Assembly (NCBI RefSeq): GCF_000972385.1 | Contig: NZ_JXTE01000083.1 | Coordinates: 1-31,644 of the forward strand | Direction: 5' to 3' | Source of the DNA: Streptomyces sp. WM6386 | Lineage (GTDB): Bacteria; Actinomycetota; Actinomycetes; Streptomycetales; Streptomycetaceae | Length of the DNA stretch: 31,644 nt | In this document: positions 1 through 10,095 of the stretch, one piece after another | How positions within the stretch are numbered: position 1 is the stretch's first letter | How the letters are laid out: the number at the start of each line of letters is the position of its first letter | Program-made: the position numbers and the translations under genes | The notes under the pieces: model-generated | The model's database searches: none | Seen by the model: only the letters and a program-made list of their open reading frames with translations | Told to the model about the DNA's origin: nothing

Positions 1-111
1 CGTGGCGGGGCCGGGGGTGGCATGAGTGCCGGAGAAGAAGCCGTCGGGGCAGGAACTGAACAGGCGTCGCCGCAGAAGTGGCTTCGTCGGGCGACACGGT
101 GAACTGGGGCT
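1..111 (+). CDS. possible 3' end of an unidentified gene
   Basis: The first reading frame is open from base 1 to a TGA at 109-111 and encodes 36 residues ending WLRRATR. It may be the tail of a gene that begins outside the window, or an independent 26-residue frame from the ATG at 22. Third positions are only moderately G/C rich, so coding support is weak. I recognise no family. Confidence 0.25.
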
Positions 112-546
112 GTTCCGCGACAACTTGGCCCGATCCGGGGGACGAAGCCTTCCACTATCTCTTCCGTGGGCACGGGCAGGCCGGGGTAGGGACATCGACC
201 GCTACGGCACGGCTCCGAACGACCGTCTGTTCCGCACGAATCGTGGCGGTGTGATTCAAGACACGGGATACGGGATACGGCGAAGTGCGGGCAAGCGCCC
301 GAGGGGACGCACTGACGGCGGAGCAGGAGGCATCGCCGCTCGCCCGGCGACCGTACAACCTCCGGTGCGCTGGGGACTCGTTCTGGCTCTACAGCGGAGT
401 GGCCTGCGGGAATGGGACGGGAATGGCCCGCCCCTCGGGGGACGCCTGGGGGACACGTGCTGATCAGGCTTGGGTCACACCCGAGACCAGGTGAGACAAG
501 CCACGCATTTCGACCCTCGTTCGAATGACGCCGCTCGAATACGAAG
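112..546. other. 435-bp stretch without a convincing gene
   Basis: Several short overlapping frames are open here on both strands, but none has a ribosome binding site, consistent codon bias or a recognisable domain. The stretch lies just past the 3' end of tRNA-Tyr, the side where tRNA-targeting elements insert, so it could be decayed element DNA. I found no duplicated tRNA 3' end that would mark an attachment site. Confidence 0.4.
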
Positions 547-588
547 AGACCCCCTCCATGCCGCGTTTCCGCAGTTCGGAGGGGGTCT
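547..588 (-). terminator. rho-independent-type hairpin after tRNA-Tyr
   Basis: A perfect 11-bp inverted repeat (547-557 AGACCCCCTCC with 578-588 GGAGGGGGTCT, 20-nt loop) lies about 10 nt past the 3' end of the tRNA on its transcribed strand. The position and very stable stem fit transcription termination or processing of the tRNA transcript. Confidence 0.75.
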
Positions 589-597
589 ACCTTCATG

Positions 598-679
598 TGG
601 CGGCGCCAGGATTCGAACCTGGGAAGGCTGAGCCGGCAGATTTACAGTCTGCTCCCTTTGGCCGCTCGGGCACACCGCC
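598..679 (-). tRNA. tRNA-Tyr (anticodon GTA)
   Basis: The reverse complement folds as a class II tRNA. The acceptor stem GGCGGTG pairs with CGCCGCC (one G-T pair) and is followed by discriminator A. The anticodon arm is CAGACTGTAAATCTG with GTA in the loop, there is an extended variable arm, and the T arm has TTCGAAT closed by CCAGG/CCTGG. The length is 82 nt, as expected for bacterial tRNA-Tyr, and the CCA end is not encoded. In S. coelicolor and S. lividans a tRNA-Tyr gene is the known chromosomal integration site of the plasmid SLP1, so this gene is a potential attB; no integrase or att duplication is visible here. Confidence 0.95.
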
Positions 680-904
680 GGGGTTTGCTGCCCTTCGAAC
701 CGTCTTTCGGCGGTGCTCCGTGGCAACGACGTAAACAATACCCGATGTGGAGGGGTGCTTCGCCACCCGATTGATCAGCGCTCCGGGGTCCTGGGGTGGC
801 TAGGCTTGTCCGGATGCGGCCCGGGGACTGTACCGGGCTCGGCGGCTGCCCCACCTACGCCGATACGCACCCGATACGCCCCCCGATACAAGGAGCCACA
901 GGAC

Positions 905-1393
905 ATGGCCGACTCCAGTTTCGACATCGTCTCGAAGGTCGAGCGGCAGGAGGTCGACAACGCCCTCAACCAGACCGCCAAGGAGGTCTCCCAGCGCTAT
1001 GACTTCAAGGGCGTGGGCGCCTCGATCTCGTGGTCCGGCGAAAAGATCCTCATGGAGGCGAACTCCGAGGACCGGGTGAACGCTGTCCTCGACGTCTTCC
1101 AGTCCAAGCTGATCAAGCGCGGGATCTCACTGAAGGCGCTGGACGCCGGTGAGCCGCAGCTGTCCGGCAAGGAGTACAAGATCTTCGCGTCGATCGAGGA
1201 GGGCATCTCCCAGGAGAACGCGAAGAAGGTGGCGAAGATCATCCGTGACGAGGGTCCGAAGGGTGTGAAGGCCCAGGTCCAGGGTGACGAACTGCGTGTC
1301 AGCTCGAAGAGCCGTGACGACCTGCAGACCATCATCTCCCTGCTGAAGGGCAAGGACCTCGACTTCGCCGTCCAGTTCGTGAACTACCGGTGA
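905..1393 (+). CDS. yajQ: YajQ family cyclic-di-GMP/nucleotide-binding protein
   Basis: This encodes a 162-residue protein beginning [20 protein letters not shown], the typical start of the YajQ (UPF0234) family, and ending FAVQFVNYR. Family members are small cytosolic proteins of about 160-165 residues with two ferredoxin-like folds; some bind nucleotides or cyclic-di-GMP and act as regulatory adaptors. The conserved RYDFKG segment (about residues 30-35) is present. The frame stays open upstream to 713, but I chose the ATG at 905 because AAGGAG (890-895) lies 9 nt before it and homology starts there. A strong hairpin follows the stop. The role in this organism cannot be read from sequence. 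Confidence 0.92.
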   Translation: MADSSFDIVSKVERQEVDNALNQTAKEVSQRYDFKGVGASISWSGEKILMEANSEDRVNAVLDVFQSKLIKRGISLKALDAGEPQLSGKEYKIFASIEEGISQENAKKVAKIIRDEGPKGVKAQVQGDELRVSSKSRDDLQTIISLLKGKDLDFAVQFVNYR

Positions 1394-1434
1394 GCGACGC
1401 CTGATTCGATCCCGCAAGGAAGTACGCGGCACTA

Positions 1435-1475
1435 CGAGGAAGGGTGGGCACCTGGCCGGTGCCCACCCTTCTCGC
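1435..1475 (+). terminator. terminator hairpin after yajQ
   Basis: A perfect 13-bp inverted repeat (1440-1452 with 1458-1470, 5-nt loop) lies between yajQ and the convergent gene at 1502-1768. It can serve both directions. Confidence 0.75.
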
Positions 1476-1501
1476 CTGCTGGCTGCGGTTCGGGGGTGTG
1501 C

Positions 1502-1768
1502 TCAGTTGCGCGAGTTGCCGAACAGGATGCGGTAGCCGATCAGGAGGACGAGTGAGCCTCCGATCGCGGCCGCCCAGGTGGTGCCGTCGTAGAAGTTCTT
1601 GGTGACCGGGTGGTCCAGCCAGCGGGCCGATATCCAGCCGCCGATGAACGCACCCGTGATGCCGATGAGGGTCGTACCGATGAAGCCGCCCGGGTCGCGG
1701 CCCGGCAGCAGGAACTTGGCGATGGCCCCGGCCAGGAGTCCCAGAATGATCCAACCGATGATGCTCAT
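1502..1768 (-). CDS. GlsB/YeaQ/YmgE family small membrane protein
   Basis: This encodes an 88-residue hydrophobic protein starting MSIIGWIILGLLAGAIAKFL. It has about three membrane segments and the family's glycine-rich pattern (LLPGRDPGGFIGT, then GITGAFIGGW at about 30-55). GlsB/YeaQ/YmgE proteins (formerly transglycosylase-associated proteins) are small integral membrane proteins often linked to envelope or general stress; no enzymatic activity is established. The frame extends upstream to 1867, but the ATG at 1768 matches the family start and is preceded by GGGCAGG. It is convergent with yajQ and divergent from the permease at 1958. Confidence 0.88.
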   Translation of the reverse strand: MSIIGWIILGLLAGAIAKFLLPGRDPGGFIGTTLIGITGAFIGGWISARWLDHPVTKNFYDGTTWAAAIGGSLVLLIGYRILFGNSRN

Positions 1769-1957
1769 GCCCTGAACCTGCCCTTTCGCGCTGTGCCCGC
1801 ACTGTCCCGGCCCTGTGATTCTGGTCCGGGCCGGCTGTGCGCTCACGGGTGTGTGTGGCGCGTTCATCGCCTGGCGGCGGCACTTGTTCGTGCCGTGTTA
1901 CTGAAGAGGACGTCACGGCTGCACCCGGCGGTTGCACTGATCAGTAGGGTGCGGCAC

Positions 1958-3208
1958 ATGACACCCTCCGGTTCCCCCTCCGAGCTGCGACGCACCCTGG
2001 GCGTGGGGGACGCCGTGGTCATCGGGCTCGGCTCCATGGTCGGGGCCGGCATCTTCGCCGCCCTGGCACCCGCGGCCCGCGCTGCCGGCTCCGGGTTGCT
2101 GCTCGGGCTCGCGGTCGCCGCCGTGGTCGCCTACTGCAACGCCACCTCGTCGGCGCGTCTGGCCGCTCTCTATCCCGCCTCCGGCGGCACGTACGTGTAC
2201 GGGCGCGAGCGGCTCGGTCCGTTCTGGGGTTATCTGGCGGGCTGGTCGTTCGTGGTCGGGAAGACGGCCTCCTGTGCGGCGATGGCGCTCACCGTGGGCG
2301 CGTACGTCTGGCCGGAGCAGGCGCATGCCGTGGCGGTCGCGGCTGTGGTGACACTGACCGCGGTGAACTACGGCGGGGTCCAGAAGTCCGCCTGGCTGAC
2401 GCGGGGAATCGTGGCAGTCGTGCTGGCTGTCCTCGCCTCCGTGGTGGTCGTGTGTCTGGGGTCCGGGACGTCCGAGGCCGGGCGGCTGGACAGCGGGGCA
2501 TCAGGTGGCCTGGGCGGGGTGCTGCAGGCTGCCGGTCTGTTGTTCTTCGCGTTCGCCGGGTACGCCCGGATCGCGACCCTCGGGGAAGAGGTACGGGATC
2601 CCGCGCGCACCATTCCGCGTGCGATCCCGCTGGCTCTGGGCATCGCATTGGGTGTGTACGCGTGTGTGGCGGTGGCCGTCCTTTCTGTGCTGGGAGCGGA
2701 GGAGCTGGGTCAGGCGGGCGCGCCGCTGGCCGATGCGGTGCGGTCCGCAGGCGTACCGGGGCTGGTGCCGGTTGTGCGGGTGGGTGCTGCCCTGGCGGCG
2801 CTGGGCTCGTTGCTCGCCCTGATCCTGGGTGTCTCTCGGACGACGCTGGCCATGGCCCGTGACCGTCATCTGCCGGGAGCGCTGGCAGCCGTGCATCCGC
2901 GATTCCAGGTGCCGCACCGGGCGGAGCTGGCCGTGGGCGCGGTGGTCGCGGTTCTTGCCGCCACGGTGGATGTGCGGGGCGCGATCGGGTTCTCCTCCTT
3001 CGGTGTGCTGGCGTACTACGCGGTGGCCAACGCCTCGGCCTGGACGCTCGGTTCCGCTCCGACGGCGCGGGCGGTGCCGGCGGTGGGGCTTCTCGGGTGC
3101 GTGGTGCTGGCGTTCGCACTGCCGGGGGTTTCGGTGGCCGTGGGCGCGGGCGTGCTGGTGGTGGGTGTGGTGGCGTACGGCGCACGGCGGTGGATTGCGG
3201 CGCGGTGA
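1958..3208 (+). CDS. APC superfamily amino-acid permease
   Basis: This encodes a 416-residue polytopic membrane protein with about 11-12 hydrophobic segments. The N-terminus (LRRTLGVGDAVVIGLGSMVGAGIF, about residues 9-32) is the TM1 signature of the amino acid-polyamine-organocation (APC) superfamily, including the unwound GSMVGAGIF substrate/ion-binding motif. A second signature is FFAFAGYARIATLGEE in mid-protein, matching the TM6 region. The ATG at 1958 directly precedes the conserved N-terminus; no strong Shine-Dalgarno is visible (GTAGGG about 10 nt upstream). The family imports amino acids by proton symport or exchange. Substrate cannot be predicted, and it stands alone with no catabolic neighbours. 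Confidence 0.9.
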   Translation: MTPSGSPSELRRTLGVGDAVVIGLGSMVGAGIFAALAPAARAAGSGLLLGLAVAAVVAYCNATSSARLAALYPASGGTYVYGRERLGPFWGYLAGWSFVVGKTASCAAMALTVGAYVWPEQAHAVAVAAVVTLTAVNYGGVQKSAWLTRGIVAVVLAVLASVVVVCLGSGTSEAGRLDSGASGGLGGVLQAAGLLFFAFAGYARIATLGEEVRDPARTIPRAIPLALGIALGVYACVAVAVLSVLGAEELGQAGAPLADAVRSAGVPGLVPVVRVGAALAALGSLLALILGVSRTTLAMARDRHLPGALAAVHPRFQVPHRAELAVGAVVAVLAATVDVRGAIGFSSFGVLAYYAVANASAWTLGSAPTARAVPAVGLLGCVVLAFALPGVSVAVGAGVLVVGVVAYGARRWIAAR

Positions 3209-3540
3209 AGCGGCGTTCGCCGACGGATGAGGCGGCAGGCCTCGCCGGGGCAGCACTTGGCGCCGGCCTACGCCAAGTCCCCCGTCAGACCGCGTGTATA
3301 CGGATGCCGGGTCCAGCGAGCTGCTGGACGGATAGGTACGCACGGCGGAGGCCGGTGTGGTCATGGGGGTCGGGGGAAGCGCGGGCCCACGGGCGGGCGT
3401 GACGAATCCCGGCATTCCCCTGTGCCCGCAACTGCTCGTTCGCGGTCATGAGTTCATGATGCGGGCCGCCACTGACAATCGGGCGGGTCTGTGGACAACC
3501 GTCGGGCTGTGGAAAACGCTGTGCCGTACCGGCGCTCGGC
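3209..3540. other. 332-bp intergenic region between converging genes, with DnaA-box-like sites
   Basis: No gene is supported here. The region lies between the 3' ends of the permease and yccF. It contains a repeated TCATGA (3446-3451 and 3454-3459). It also has two DnaA-box-like nonamers in the same orientation: TGTGGACAA at 3490-3498, an exact complement of the Streptomyces box TTGTCCACA, and TGTGGAAAA at 3508-3516. Confidence 0.5.
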
Positions 3541-3936
3541 CTACCAGCGCGAGGAGAACGGCTGGTCGGTCGACACGATCTCGCGGCCCAGCGGAAGCAG
3601 CGAGACCGGGATCAGCTTGAAGTTGGCGATGCCGAAGGGGATGCCGATGATCGTGACGCACAGGGCGATGCCGGTGACGATGTGGGCCAGGGCCAGCCAC
3701 CAGCCCGCGAGGACCAGCCACAGGACGTTGCCGACGCAGGAGGGGGCGCCGGCGTCACGGCGTTCGACCGTCGTGTACCCGAAGGGCCACAGGGCGTAGA
3801 CGCCGATTCGGAAAGCAGCAATGCCAAATGGGATGCCGATGATCGTGATGCACAGCAGCACACCGGCGGGCAGATAGCCGAGGAACAGCCAGAAGCCGCT
3901 CAGGACGAGCCATATGACGTTCAGGATGGTTTTCAC
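3541..3936 (-). CDS. yccF: YccF domain membrane protein
   Basis: This encodes a 131-residue inner-membrane protein with two internally repeated YccF (DUF307) units. Each contains the hallmark [16 protein letters not shown] motif (about residues 29-40 and 93-104), flanked by tryptophan-rich hydrophobic segments ([32 protein letters not shown]). The start is GTG at 3936 and overlaps the htpX stop by 4 nt (GTGA), so the two are probably translationally coupled and co-transcribed. The biochemical function of YccF is not established. Pairing with a membrane protease suggests an envelope quality-control setting, which is inference. Confidence 0.88.
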   Translation of the reverse strand: MKTILNVIWLVLSGFWLFLGYLPAGVLLCITIIGIPFGIAAFRIGVYALWPFGYTTVERRDAGAPSCVGNVLWLVLAGWWLALAHIVTGIALCVTIIGIPFGIANFKLIPVSLLPLGREIVSTDQPFSSRW

Positions 3937-4796
3937 TGGTGGCGACCTGCCATCTTCTCGAGGCGAGCAATGCGGTCCGCCATCGGCGGGTGCGTGGAGA
4001 ACATCTTCGAGAATCCCCGGCCCGGGCGGAAGGGGTTCGCGATCATCATGTGACTCGCGGTCTCGATACGCGGCTCCGGGGGCAGCGGAAGCTGCTTGGT
4101 GCCCATCTCGAGCTTGCGCAGCGCGCTGGCCAGGGCCAGGGGGTCGCCGGTCAGCTGGGCGCCGGACGCGTCGGCCTCGTACTCCCTGGAGCGGCTGACG
4201 GCCAGTTGGATGAGGGATGCGGCGAGCGGGCCCAGGATCATGATGAGCAGCATGCCGAGGATGCCGGGGCCGTCGTCGTCGTTGGAGCGGCCGATGGGGA
4301 TCAGCCAGGCGAAGTTGACCAGGAACATGATCACGGAAGCGAGGGCTCCGGCGACGGACGAGATCAGGATGTCGCGGTTGTAGACATGGCTCAGCTCGTG
4401 GCCGATGACGCCGCGCAGTTCGCGCTCGTCGAGGATGCGCAGGATGCCTTCTGTGCAGCAGACGGCGGCGTTGCGCGGGTTGCGGCCCGTCGCGAAGGCG
4501 TTCGGGGCTTCCGTCGGGGAGATGTACAGGCGCGGCATGGGTTGGCGGGCCTGGGTGGAGAGTTCACGGACCATGCGGTAGAGGGCGGGGGCCTCGAACT
4601 CGCTGACCGGGCGGGCGCGCATCGCGCGTAGCGCCAGCTTGTCGCTGTTCCAGTACGCGTACGCGTTGGTCCCCAGGGCGATCAGAACCGCGACCACGAG
4701 CCCCATACGGCCGAAGAAACTGCCGATGACGATGATGAGCGCGGACAGTCCCCCGAGGAGTACTGCGGTCCTGAGCCCGTTGTGCCGGCGGTGCAC
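3933..4796 (-). CDS. htpX: HtpX-family membrane zinc metalloprotease
   Basis: This encodes a 287-residue M48 peptidase, the usual HtpX length. Two N-terminal membrane segments (about 8-45) are followed by the catalytic domain with the zinc motif HELSH inside [13 protein letters not shown]. Two further hydrophobic segments follow, and the downstream glutamate is in [15 protein letters not shown]; the C-terminus has the usual [15 protein letters not shown]. HtpX degrades misfolded membrane proteins in the cytoplasmic membrane. I chose the GTG at 4796 ([13 protein letters not shown]) because GGAGGG sits 6 nt upstream and it gives family length; the frame is open further upstream but without homology. 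It is co-directional with yccF, overlapping it by 4 nt. Confidence 0.92.
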   Translation of the reverse strand: MHRRHNGLRTAVLLGGLSALIIVIGSFFGRMGLVVAVLIALGTNAYAYWNSDKLALRAMRARPVSEFEAPALYRMVRELSTQARQPMPRLYISPTEAPNAFATGRNPRNAAVCCTEGILRILDERELRGVIGHELSHVYNRDILISSVAGALASVIMFLVNFAWLIPIGRSNDDDGPGILGMLLIMILGPLAASLIQLAVSRSREYEADASGAQLTGDPLALASALRKLEMGTKQLPLPPEPRIETASHMMIANPFRPGRGFSKMFSTHPPMADRIARLEKMAGRHQ

Positions 4797-4981
4797 GGTA
4801 CGCCCTCCAAATCGTGCAGCAGGGGAACCCTTTGCTTGCTGATCTGCGGTCCTTCTGGTGTCACCACCAGTGGACCCTCCTGTTCTGGTCAACGCCAGGC
4901 GAGAGCAGCTAGTTCCCTTGTGCGTGCGGAGACGGGCGTGGGCCGTCCGGGTGAGGGCTCGGGAGTTGTCCGGCCGTGGGC
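4797..4981. promoter_or_regulatory. htpX: gap before htpX with a small inverted repeat
   Basis: This 185-bp gap separates the end of nuoN from htpX, both on the minus strand. It must hold the htpX promoter unless nuo transcription reads through. A 6-bp inverted repeat, CTGGTG-TCAC-CACCAG (4855-4870), sits about 60 nt before the htpX start and could be an operator. No convincing -35/-10 pair and no strong terminator for the nuo operon were found. Confidence 0.3.
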
Positions 4982-6514
4982 TCAGAAGAGTCCGGTGTCG
5001 GTGAAGCGCAGGATCAACTGGGGCGCGCCCGACAGGGCGATTCCGAGGACACCCGCGAGGGCGATCGCAGCGGTGAGCGGGGCCGGGATCCGGTGCCGTG
5101 CGGGTTCGCCTTCTGGGGCACGGAACAGCAGGGCCGTCCACTGGAGGTAGTAGAACAGCGCGATCACGACGTTGGCGGCCATGACCACGGCGAGCCAGCC
5201 GAGGCCCGCGTCGACGGCCGCGGAGAAGACGGTGACTTTTGCGAAGAGGCCGATGATGCCTGGCGGCAGTCCGGCGAGGCAGAGCAGGAAGAAGGCCAGG
5301 AGGAGGGCGGCCAGGGGGTTCGAGGCGTACAGGCCGCGGTAGTCGGTGAGACGGTTGAGGGCTCTCGTACGGCCCACCAGGGCGGCCACCGCGAAGGCGC
5401 CGAGGTTCACGGCGGCGTACATGAGGGCGTAGGCGACGGTGGACCCGATGGAGCGCTCGGCGTCGTCGGAGTACGCGGCGGCGGCGATCGGCACGAGGAG
5501 ATAGCCGGCCTGGCCGACAGAGGACCAGGCGAGCAGCCGTACGGCGCTGTACGCGCGCGTGGGCTGCTGTCGGAGGGCGCCGACATTGCCGACGGTCATG
5601 GTGAGGGCGGCCAGCGCCGCGAGCGCCGGGCCCCAGACGTCGGCGTACGACGGGAGGGCGACGACCGTGACGAGGATCAGGCCTGAGAAGCCGACCGCCT
5701 TGCCGACGACCGACAAGTAGGCGGCGATCGGGAGCGGCGCCCCTACGTAGGTGTCCGGGACCCAGAAGTGGAAGGGGACGGCGGCCGTCTTGAAGGCGAA
5801 GCCGACGAGGGTGAGGACGACGCCGGTCTGGGCAAGGGTGTGGAGTTGGCTGTCGACGTTCTGGATACGGTCGGCGATCTGGGTCAGGTAGAGGGTGCCT
5901 GTGGAGGCGTACACGAAGCTGACGCCCATGAGGCTGACCGCGGTCGCGGTGACCGAGGACAGGAAGAACTTCAGAGCCGCTTCGGAGGACTTGCGGTCGC
6001 CGTGGCGGAGGCCGACAAGGGCGAAGGCCGGCAGGGAGGCGACCTCCAGGGCGACGATCAGGGTCGCCAGGTCCCGCGAGGCGGGCAGGAGGGCGGCACC
6101 GGCGGCGGAGGAGAGCAGCAGGAACCAGTACTCCCCTTCGGGGAGCCCCTTGTCGGCGTCCTTGAGGGCGGTGACGGACAGGAGCGCTGCCAGCAACGCT
6201 CCCCCGAGCACCAGGAGCTGGAGGATGACGGTGAAGCGGTCCGCGGTGTAACTGCAGACGTCGGGGGCGCCGGTCAGGCAGAAGGTGGCGCGGTCGCCGT
6301 CCAGCAGGGGCAGCAGCATCGCCGTGGAGGCAGCCAGACCCGCGACGGACAGCCAGCCGAGCAGCGCCTTCTTGTGGTCGCCTGTGAAGAGGTCCGCGAC
6401 GAGGACGACGAGGCCGACCACCGCCGCGATGGTGGGCGGGGCGATGGCGAGCCAGTCGACGGACTGGACGAGGTTCGCGGCCATCGGCTGGGCCATGGAG
6501 GCCAGGGAGCTCAT
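4982..6514 (-). CDS. nuoN: NADH-quinone oxidoreductase subunit N (antiporter-like)
   Basis: This encodes a 510-residue membrane protein of the Mrp-antiporter-like family, one of the proton-translocating subunits of complex I. It has about 14 hydrophobic segments. The diagnostic half-motif [20 protein letters not shown] (broken-helix region with its lysine, about residues 250-270) and [25 protein letters not shown] are present. The C-terminus has [18 protein letters not shown]. The ATG at 6514 overlaps the nuoM TGA by 4 nt, and GGAGG lies just upstream. It is the last gene of the operon. Length is in the normal range for actinobacterial NuoN. Confidence 0.95.
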   Translation of the reverse strand: MSSLASMAQPMAANLVQSVDWLAIAPPTIAAVVGLVVLVADLFTGDHKKALLGWLSVAGLAASTAMLLPLLDGDRATFCLTGAPDVCSYTADRFTVILQLLVLGGALLAALLSVTALKDADKGLPEGEYWFLLLSSAAGAALLPASRDLATLIVALEVASLPAFALVGLRHGDRKSSEAALKFFLSSVTATAVSLMGVSFVYASTGTLYLTQIADRIQNVDSQLHTLAQTGVVLTLVGFAFKTAAVPFHFWVPDTYVGAPLPIAAYLSVVGKAVGFSGLILVTVVALPSYADVWGPALAALAALTMTVGNVGALRQQPTRAYSAVRLLAWSSVGQAGYLLVPIAAAAYSDDAERSIGSTVAYALMYAAVNLGAFAVAALVGRTRALNRLTDYRGLYASNPLAALLLAFFLLCLAGLPPGIIGLFAKVTVFSAAVDAGLGWLAVVMAANVVIALFYYLQWTALLFRAPEGEPARHRIPAPLTAAIALAGVLGIALSGAPQLILRFTDTGLF

Positions 6515-8094
6515 CGGGTGCCTCCTGCGAGGAGCTGCTGTACGGCCGGGTCGGTCAGGCCGAGGAGGGCCTTCGGCCACAGGCCGGCCATGACGGTGAG
6601 GGCGACGAGCGGCGTCCAGGCCGCGAACTCGTACGTGTGGACGTCGGCGAGCTTCGGGGCGTCCTGCGGCACGGCGCCCATACAGACGCGGCGGACCACG
6701 ACGAGGAGATAGGCGGCCGTGAGGAGGGTGCCGAAGGCCGCGATCGCCATGAACGTGAGGAACGCCGGGCGGCTGAGGCCTTCTGCGGGGTCGAACGCGC
6801 CGAACAGCGCCAGCATCTCGCCCCAGAACCCGGCGAGGCCCGGCAGTCCGAGGGAGGCGACCGCGGCGAACGCGAGCAGGCCGCCGAGGCGCGGGGCCTT
6901 GCCGTACAGCGCGGCGCCGGTCTGCTCGGCGAGGGTGTCGAGGTCGGTGCTGCCCGTACGGTCCTTCAGCGCGCCGACCAGGAAGAACAGGAGGCCGGTG
7001 ATGAGGCCGTGGGCGATGTTGGCGAACAGGGCGCCGTTCACACCGGTCGGGGTCATGGTGGCGATGCCGAGCAGGACGAAGCCCATGTGGCCGACGGACG
7101 AGTAGGCGATGAGGCGCTTGAGGTCGCCCTTCGCGCCCTGCTTGGCGAGGGCGAGGCAGGCCAGGGATCCGTAGATGATCCCGACGACGGCGAAGGCGGC
7201 GAGGTAGGGCGCGAAGTCGCGGAAACCGTCCGGCGCAATAGGGAGGAGGATCCGGACGAACCCGTACGTACCCATCTTCAGCATGACGCCGGCCAGCAGG
7301 ACGGAGCCGACGGTCGGCGCGGCGGTGTGTGCGTCGGGCAGCCAGCTGTGCAGCGGCCACATCGGGGTCTTCACCGCGAGCCCGATCCCGATCGCCAGAA
7401 CCGCGATGACCTGCACGGACGAGGTCAGGGACCGGCCGTTGTCAGTGGCGAGTGCCACCATGTCGAATGTGCCCGCCTTGATCCCGATCAGGAGCAGGCC
7501 GAGCAGCATGACGACCGAACCGAGCAGCGTGTAGAGGATGAACCGCCAGGCGGCCTGGGTCCTGCCCTCGCCGCCCCAGCGGGCGATGAGGAAGTACATC
7601 GGGATGAGCACCATCTCGAACGCGAGGAAGAACAGCAGCAGATCGAGGACGGCGAAGGTCGTGAGGGTGCCGGACTCGAGGACGAGCAGCAGCGCGACGA
7701 ATGCCTTCGGGGTCGGGCCCGCAGGCATCTTGAAGTACGAGTAGAGCGCGCAGAGGAAGGTCAGCAGCGCGGTCAGGACCAGAAGGGGGAGGGAGATGCC
7801 GTCGATGCCGAGGTGGATCCGCACGTCGAGTGCGGGGATCCAGCTGATGTCGGTCGTGGCCTGCATCTGCTGTGCCTTGACCGGGGTGTCGTGGTCGAAG
7901 CCGAGCGCGAGGACGATCGCGGCGATGAGAACCACGCCGGTCACGGTCACGCCGTGCCGCAGCACCGCCTGCTCGGGCGACTTCCCCTTCAGTCCCGGCG
8001 GGGCCGGCAGGAGAGCGGCGACGGCGCCGAGGAGCGGGCCGACGACGACGAACGCCAGAAGGAACTGCATCACGGACTCGTTGATATCGATCAC
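6511..8094 (-). CDS. nuoM: NADH-quinone oxidoreductase subunit M (antiporter-like)
   Basis: This encodes a 527-residue antiporter-like proton-pumping subunit. Seen in sequence are [20 protein letters not shown] (the usual NuoM/L N-terminal motif), the conserved glutamate in [16 protein letters not shown], and the proton-channel segment [20 protein letters not shown] followed by [13 protein letters not shown]. The start is a GTG at 8094, 6 nt after the nuoL stop. An alternative ATG eight codons in (MQFLLAF) would lose only the hydrophilic leader. It is followed by nuoN with a 4-nt overlap. Confidence 0.95.
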   Translation of the reverse strand: MIDINESVMQFLLAFVVVGPLLGAVAALLPAPPGLKGKSPEQAVLRHGVTVTGVVLIAAIVLALGFDHDTPVKAQQMQATTDISWIPALDVRIHLGIDGISLPLLVLTALLTFLCALYSYFKMPAGPTPKAFVALLLVLESGTLTTFAVLDLLLFFLAFEMVLIPMYFLIARWGGEGRTQAAWRFILYTLLGSVVMLLGLLLIGIKAGTFDMVALATDNGRSLTSSVQVIAVLAIGIGLAVKTPMWPLHSWLPDAHTAAPTVGSVLLAGVMLKMGTYGFVRILLPIAPDGFRDFAPYLAAFAVVGIIYGSLACLALAKQGAKGDLKRLIAYSSVGHMGFVLLGIATMTPTGVNGALFANIAHGLITGLLFFLVGALKDRTGSTDLDTLAEQTGAALYGKAPRLGGLLAFAAVASLGLPGLAGFWGEMLALFGAFDPAEGLSRPAFLTFMAIAAFGTLLTAAYLLVVVRRVCMGAVPQDAPKLADVHTYEFAAWTPLVALTVMAGLWPKALLGLTDPAVQQLLAGGTR

Positions 8095-8100
8095 GCCTGC

Positions 8101-10095
8101 TCACGCTCCCGTGGCGACGAGGACGGCGGCGACCACCAGGACGACGGTGCCGGCGAGCAGCGCGCTCACATAGGTCTGCACATTTCCGGTCTGGGCACGC
8201 CGTACGGCCGCGCCCAGCAGTCGGGGTAGAGCGCCCGCACCGCGTACGTAGGTCTCGACGACCTCGCGGTCGAGGAATCGCACGAGGGTGGCGCCGGCCT
8301 GGACCGGGCGAACGAAGAGGGCCGAGTACACGGCGTCGAGGTGGAAGCCGACGGCCGCGTGCCGGTGCAGTGGGCCGAGCAGCAGTCGGCCCGGGTCAGC
8401 CGGGTCGGGTGCGTGGGCCAGGTCCCCGTACACGGGCTCGTGGCTGGCGATGGCCTCGGCCTCGACGAGTCCGGCGTCGCCGTCCGGGTGGGCAGCGACC
8501 GCACCCATCGGGACGCGGGCGGCGAGCACGGTGGTGTGCCGCCAGGCGGCGTAGGTCACGATGCCGCCGACCAGGGCGACACCGGTGCCGACGACGGACG
8601 TGGTGAGGGTCGGGGCGAGGTCGTTGCCGTCGAACCAGCCAGGGAGCACGCGGTAGGCGAGTCCGCCGACGGCGAGGGACGGGATCGCGAGAACCCACAG
8701 GACCGTGGTCATGGTGAGCGGCTGGCGACCGTGGTCGGGGGCCGCCACACCCCGGCCGTGGAAGGCCAGCAGCCACAGGCGCGTCGCGTACGCCGCGGTG
8801 AGCAGGGCGGTGAGCAGGCCGGCGACGAGGACGACCCAGCCGGCGGCGCCGGGGGCGTGCTCGGTGTGGCCGGTGGCGACGTGCTCGGCGGCGCCGAGGA
8901 CGGACTCCTTGGAGAAGAAGCCGCTGAAGGGTGGGATCGCGGCGAGTGCGAGGAGCGCCACGGTCATCGTCCAGAAGGCGTCCGGCACGCGGTCGCGGAG
9001 GTGACCCATGCGGGACATGGCGGCCAGCGAGTTGGTGCCGGCGGCGTGGATGATCACGCCGGCCGCGAGGAACAGCAGCGCCTTGAAGGCGCCGTGCGAC
9101 AGGAGGTGGAAGACGGCGGCACCGCGGTCGCCGACGGCGAGAGCGCCGGTCATGTAGCCGAGCTGGCCGATCGTCGAGTAGGCGAGGACGCGCTTGATGT
9201 CGTCCTGGGCGAGTGCGGCGAGCGCCGAGCCCGCCATCGTGACGGCGGCCATCACGGCGAGGACCACCATCGCGGCCTGCGAGGCCTCGAAGACCGGGAG
9301 GAGACGGGCGATGAAGTAGACACCGGCGGCGACCATGGTCGCGGCGTGAATGAGCGCGGAGACGGGTGTCGGGCCTGCCATCGCGTCCGGGAGCCAGGTG
9401 TGCAGCGGGAACTGCGCCGACTTGCCGGCCACGCCTGCCAGGAGCAGCAGGGCGACCAGGGTCGGATGGTCGAGCCCGCCGTGCGCGACGGCGCCGAGCA
9501 CCTTCGTGATGCGGAACGAGCCGGCGTCGGTGGCGAGCGCGAACAGTCCGATCAGGAACGGGACATCGCCGAGCTTGGTGACCAGGAAGGCCTTGATGGA
9601 GGCGGCGCGGGCCTCCGGGGTCTCCCAGTAGTGGCCGACCAGGAAGTACGAGCAGATGCCCATGATCTCCCAGCCCACCAGCAGCACCATCAGGTCGCCT
9701 GAGTAGACGACGAGGAGCATCGCGGCGGTGAAGAGGGAGACGAGGGCGGCGTAGGAGGGGTAGCGCGGGTCGTCGCGCAGGTAACCCGTCGAGTAGATCT
9801 GCACGCAGGTGGCGACGAGGCCGACGAGTACGGCGACCAGGGCGGCGAAGCCGTCGATGTGCAGGGCGAGTTCGATGGGGATCGAGCCGGTGGGCGTGAG
9901 CTCGGTGGCGGCGTTCACGACCTCGTCGCCGCCCTGGCGTACGGCGACCACAGCGGCCAGTACGAGGGAGGTGAGCGTCGGTAGGACGGCGAGCGGGCGG
10001 ACGAAGCCGGGTGCCGCGCGGCCCAGGAGCAGTCCGGCGGCCGCGCCCAGGAACGGAAGGAGGGGGACGAGGACGGCGAGGGTGGTGGTGGTCAC
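8101..10095 (-). CDS. nuoL: NADH-quinone oxidoreductase subunit L (antiporter-like)
   Basis: This encodes a 664-residue protein, the largest membrane-arm subunit and distal proton pump of complex I. Diagnostic segments include [50 protein letters not shown] (with the conserved glutamate), [40 protein letters not shown], and [11 protein letters not shown]. The C-terminal part carries the extended amphipathic region and last membrane helix typical of NuoL. The GTG start at 10095 overlaps the nuoK TGA by 4 nt. No truncation is seen. Confidence 0.95.
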   Translation of the reverse strand: MTTTTLAVLVPLLPFLGAAAGLLLGRAAPGFVRPLAVLPTLTSLVLAAVVAVRQGGDEVVNAATELTPTGSIPIELALHIDGFAALVAVLVGLVATCVQIYSTGYLRDDPRYPSYAALVSLFTAAMLLVVYSGDLMVLLVGWEIMGICSYFLVGHYWETPEARAASIKAFLVTKLGDVPFLIGLFALATDAGSFRITKVLGAVAHGGLDHPTLVALLLLAGVAGKSAQFPLHTWLPDAMAGPTPVSALIHAATMVAAGVYFIARLLPVFEASQAAMVVLAVMAAVTMAGSALAALAQDDIKRVLAYSTIGQLGYMTGALAVGDRGAAVFHLLSHGAFKALLFLAAGVIIHAAGTNSLAAMSRMGHLRDRVPDAFWTMTVALLALAAIPPFSGFFSKESVLGAAEHVATGHTEHAPGAAGWVVLVAGLLTALLTAAYATRLWLLAFHGRGVAAPDHGRQPLTMTTVLWVLAIPSLAVGGLAYRVLPGWFDGNDLAPTLTTSVVGTGVALVGGIVTYAAWRHTTVLAARVPMGAVAAHPDGDAGLVEAEAIASHEPVYGDLAHAPDPADPGRLLLGPLHRHAAVGFHLDAVYSALFVRPVQAGATLVRFLDREVVETYVRGAGALPRLLGAAVRRAQTGNVQTYVSALLAGTVVLVVAAVLVATGA

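Noticed and set aside
26..463. A 145-residue plus-strand frame near the left edge
   Set aside because: It is Arg/Gly-rich, with poor codon bias and no Shine-Dalgarno site or family; overlapping frames on both strands are equally open.
285..494. Weak resemblance of a plus-strand peptide (FWLYSGVACGNGTGMA) to DUF397 proteins
   Set aside because: Only a few residues agree with the DUF397 pattern and the flanking parts do not; it is too weak to call a gene remnant.
6637..8229. A 530-residue open frame on the plus strand opposite nuoM
   Set aside because: It is antisense to a clearly conserved gene. Its composition (Glu/Arg/Gly-rich, no hydrophobic core) is the mirror of GC-rich membrane codons, with no ribosome binding site or homology.
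8341..9702. A 453-residue plus-strand frame opposite nuoL
   Set aside because: It is a high-GC shadow frame; translation is low-complexity Glu/Gly/Arg with no domain.
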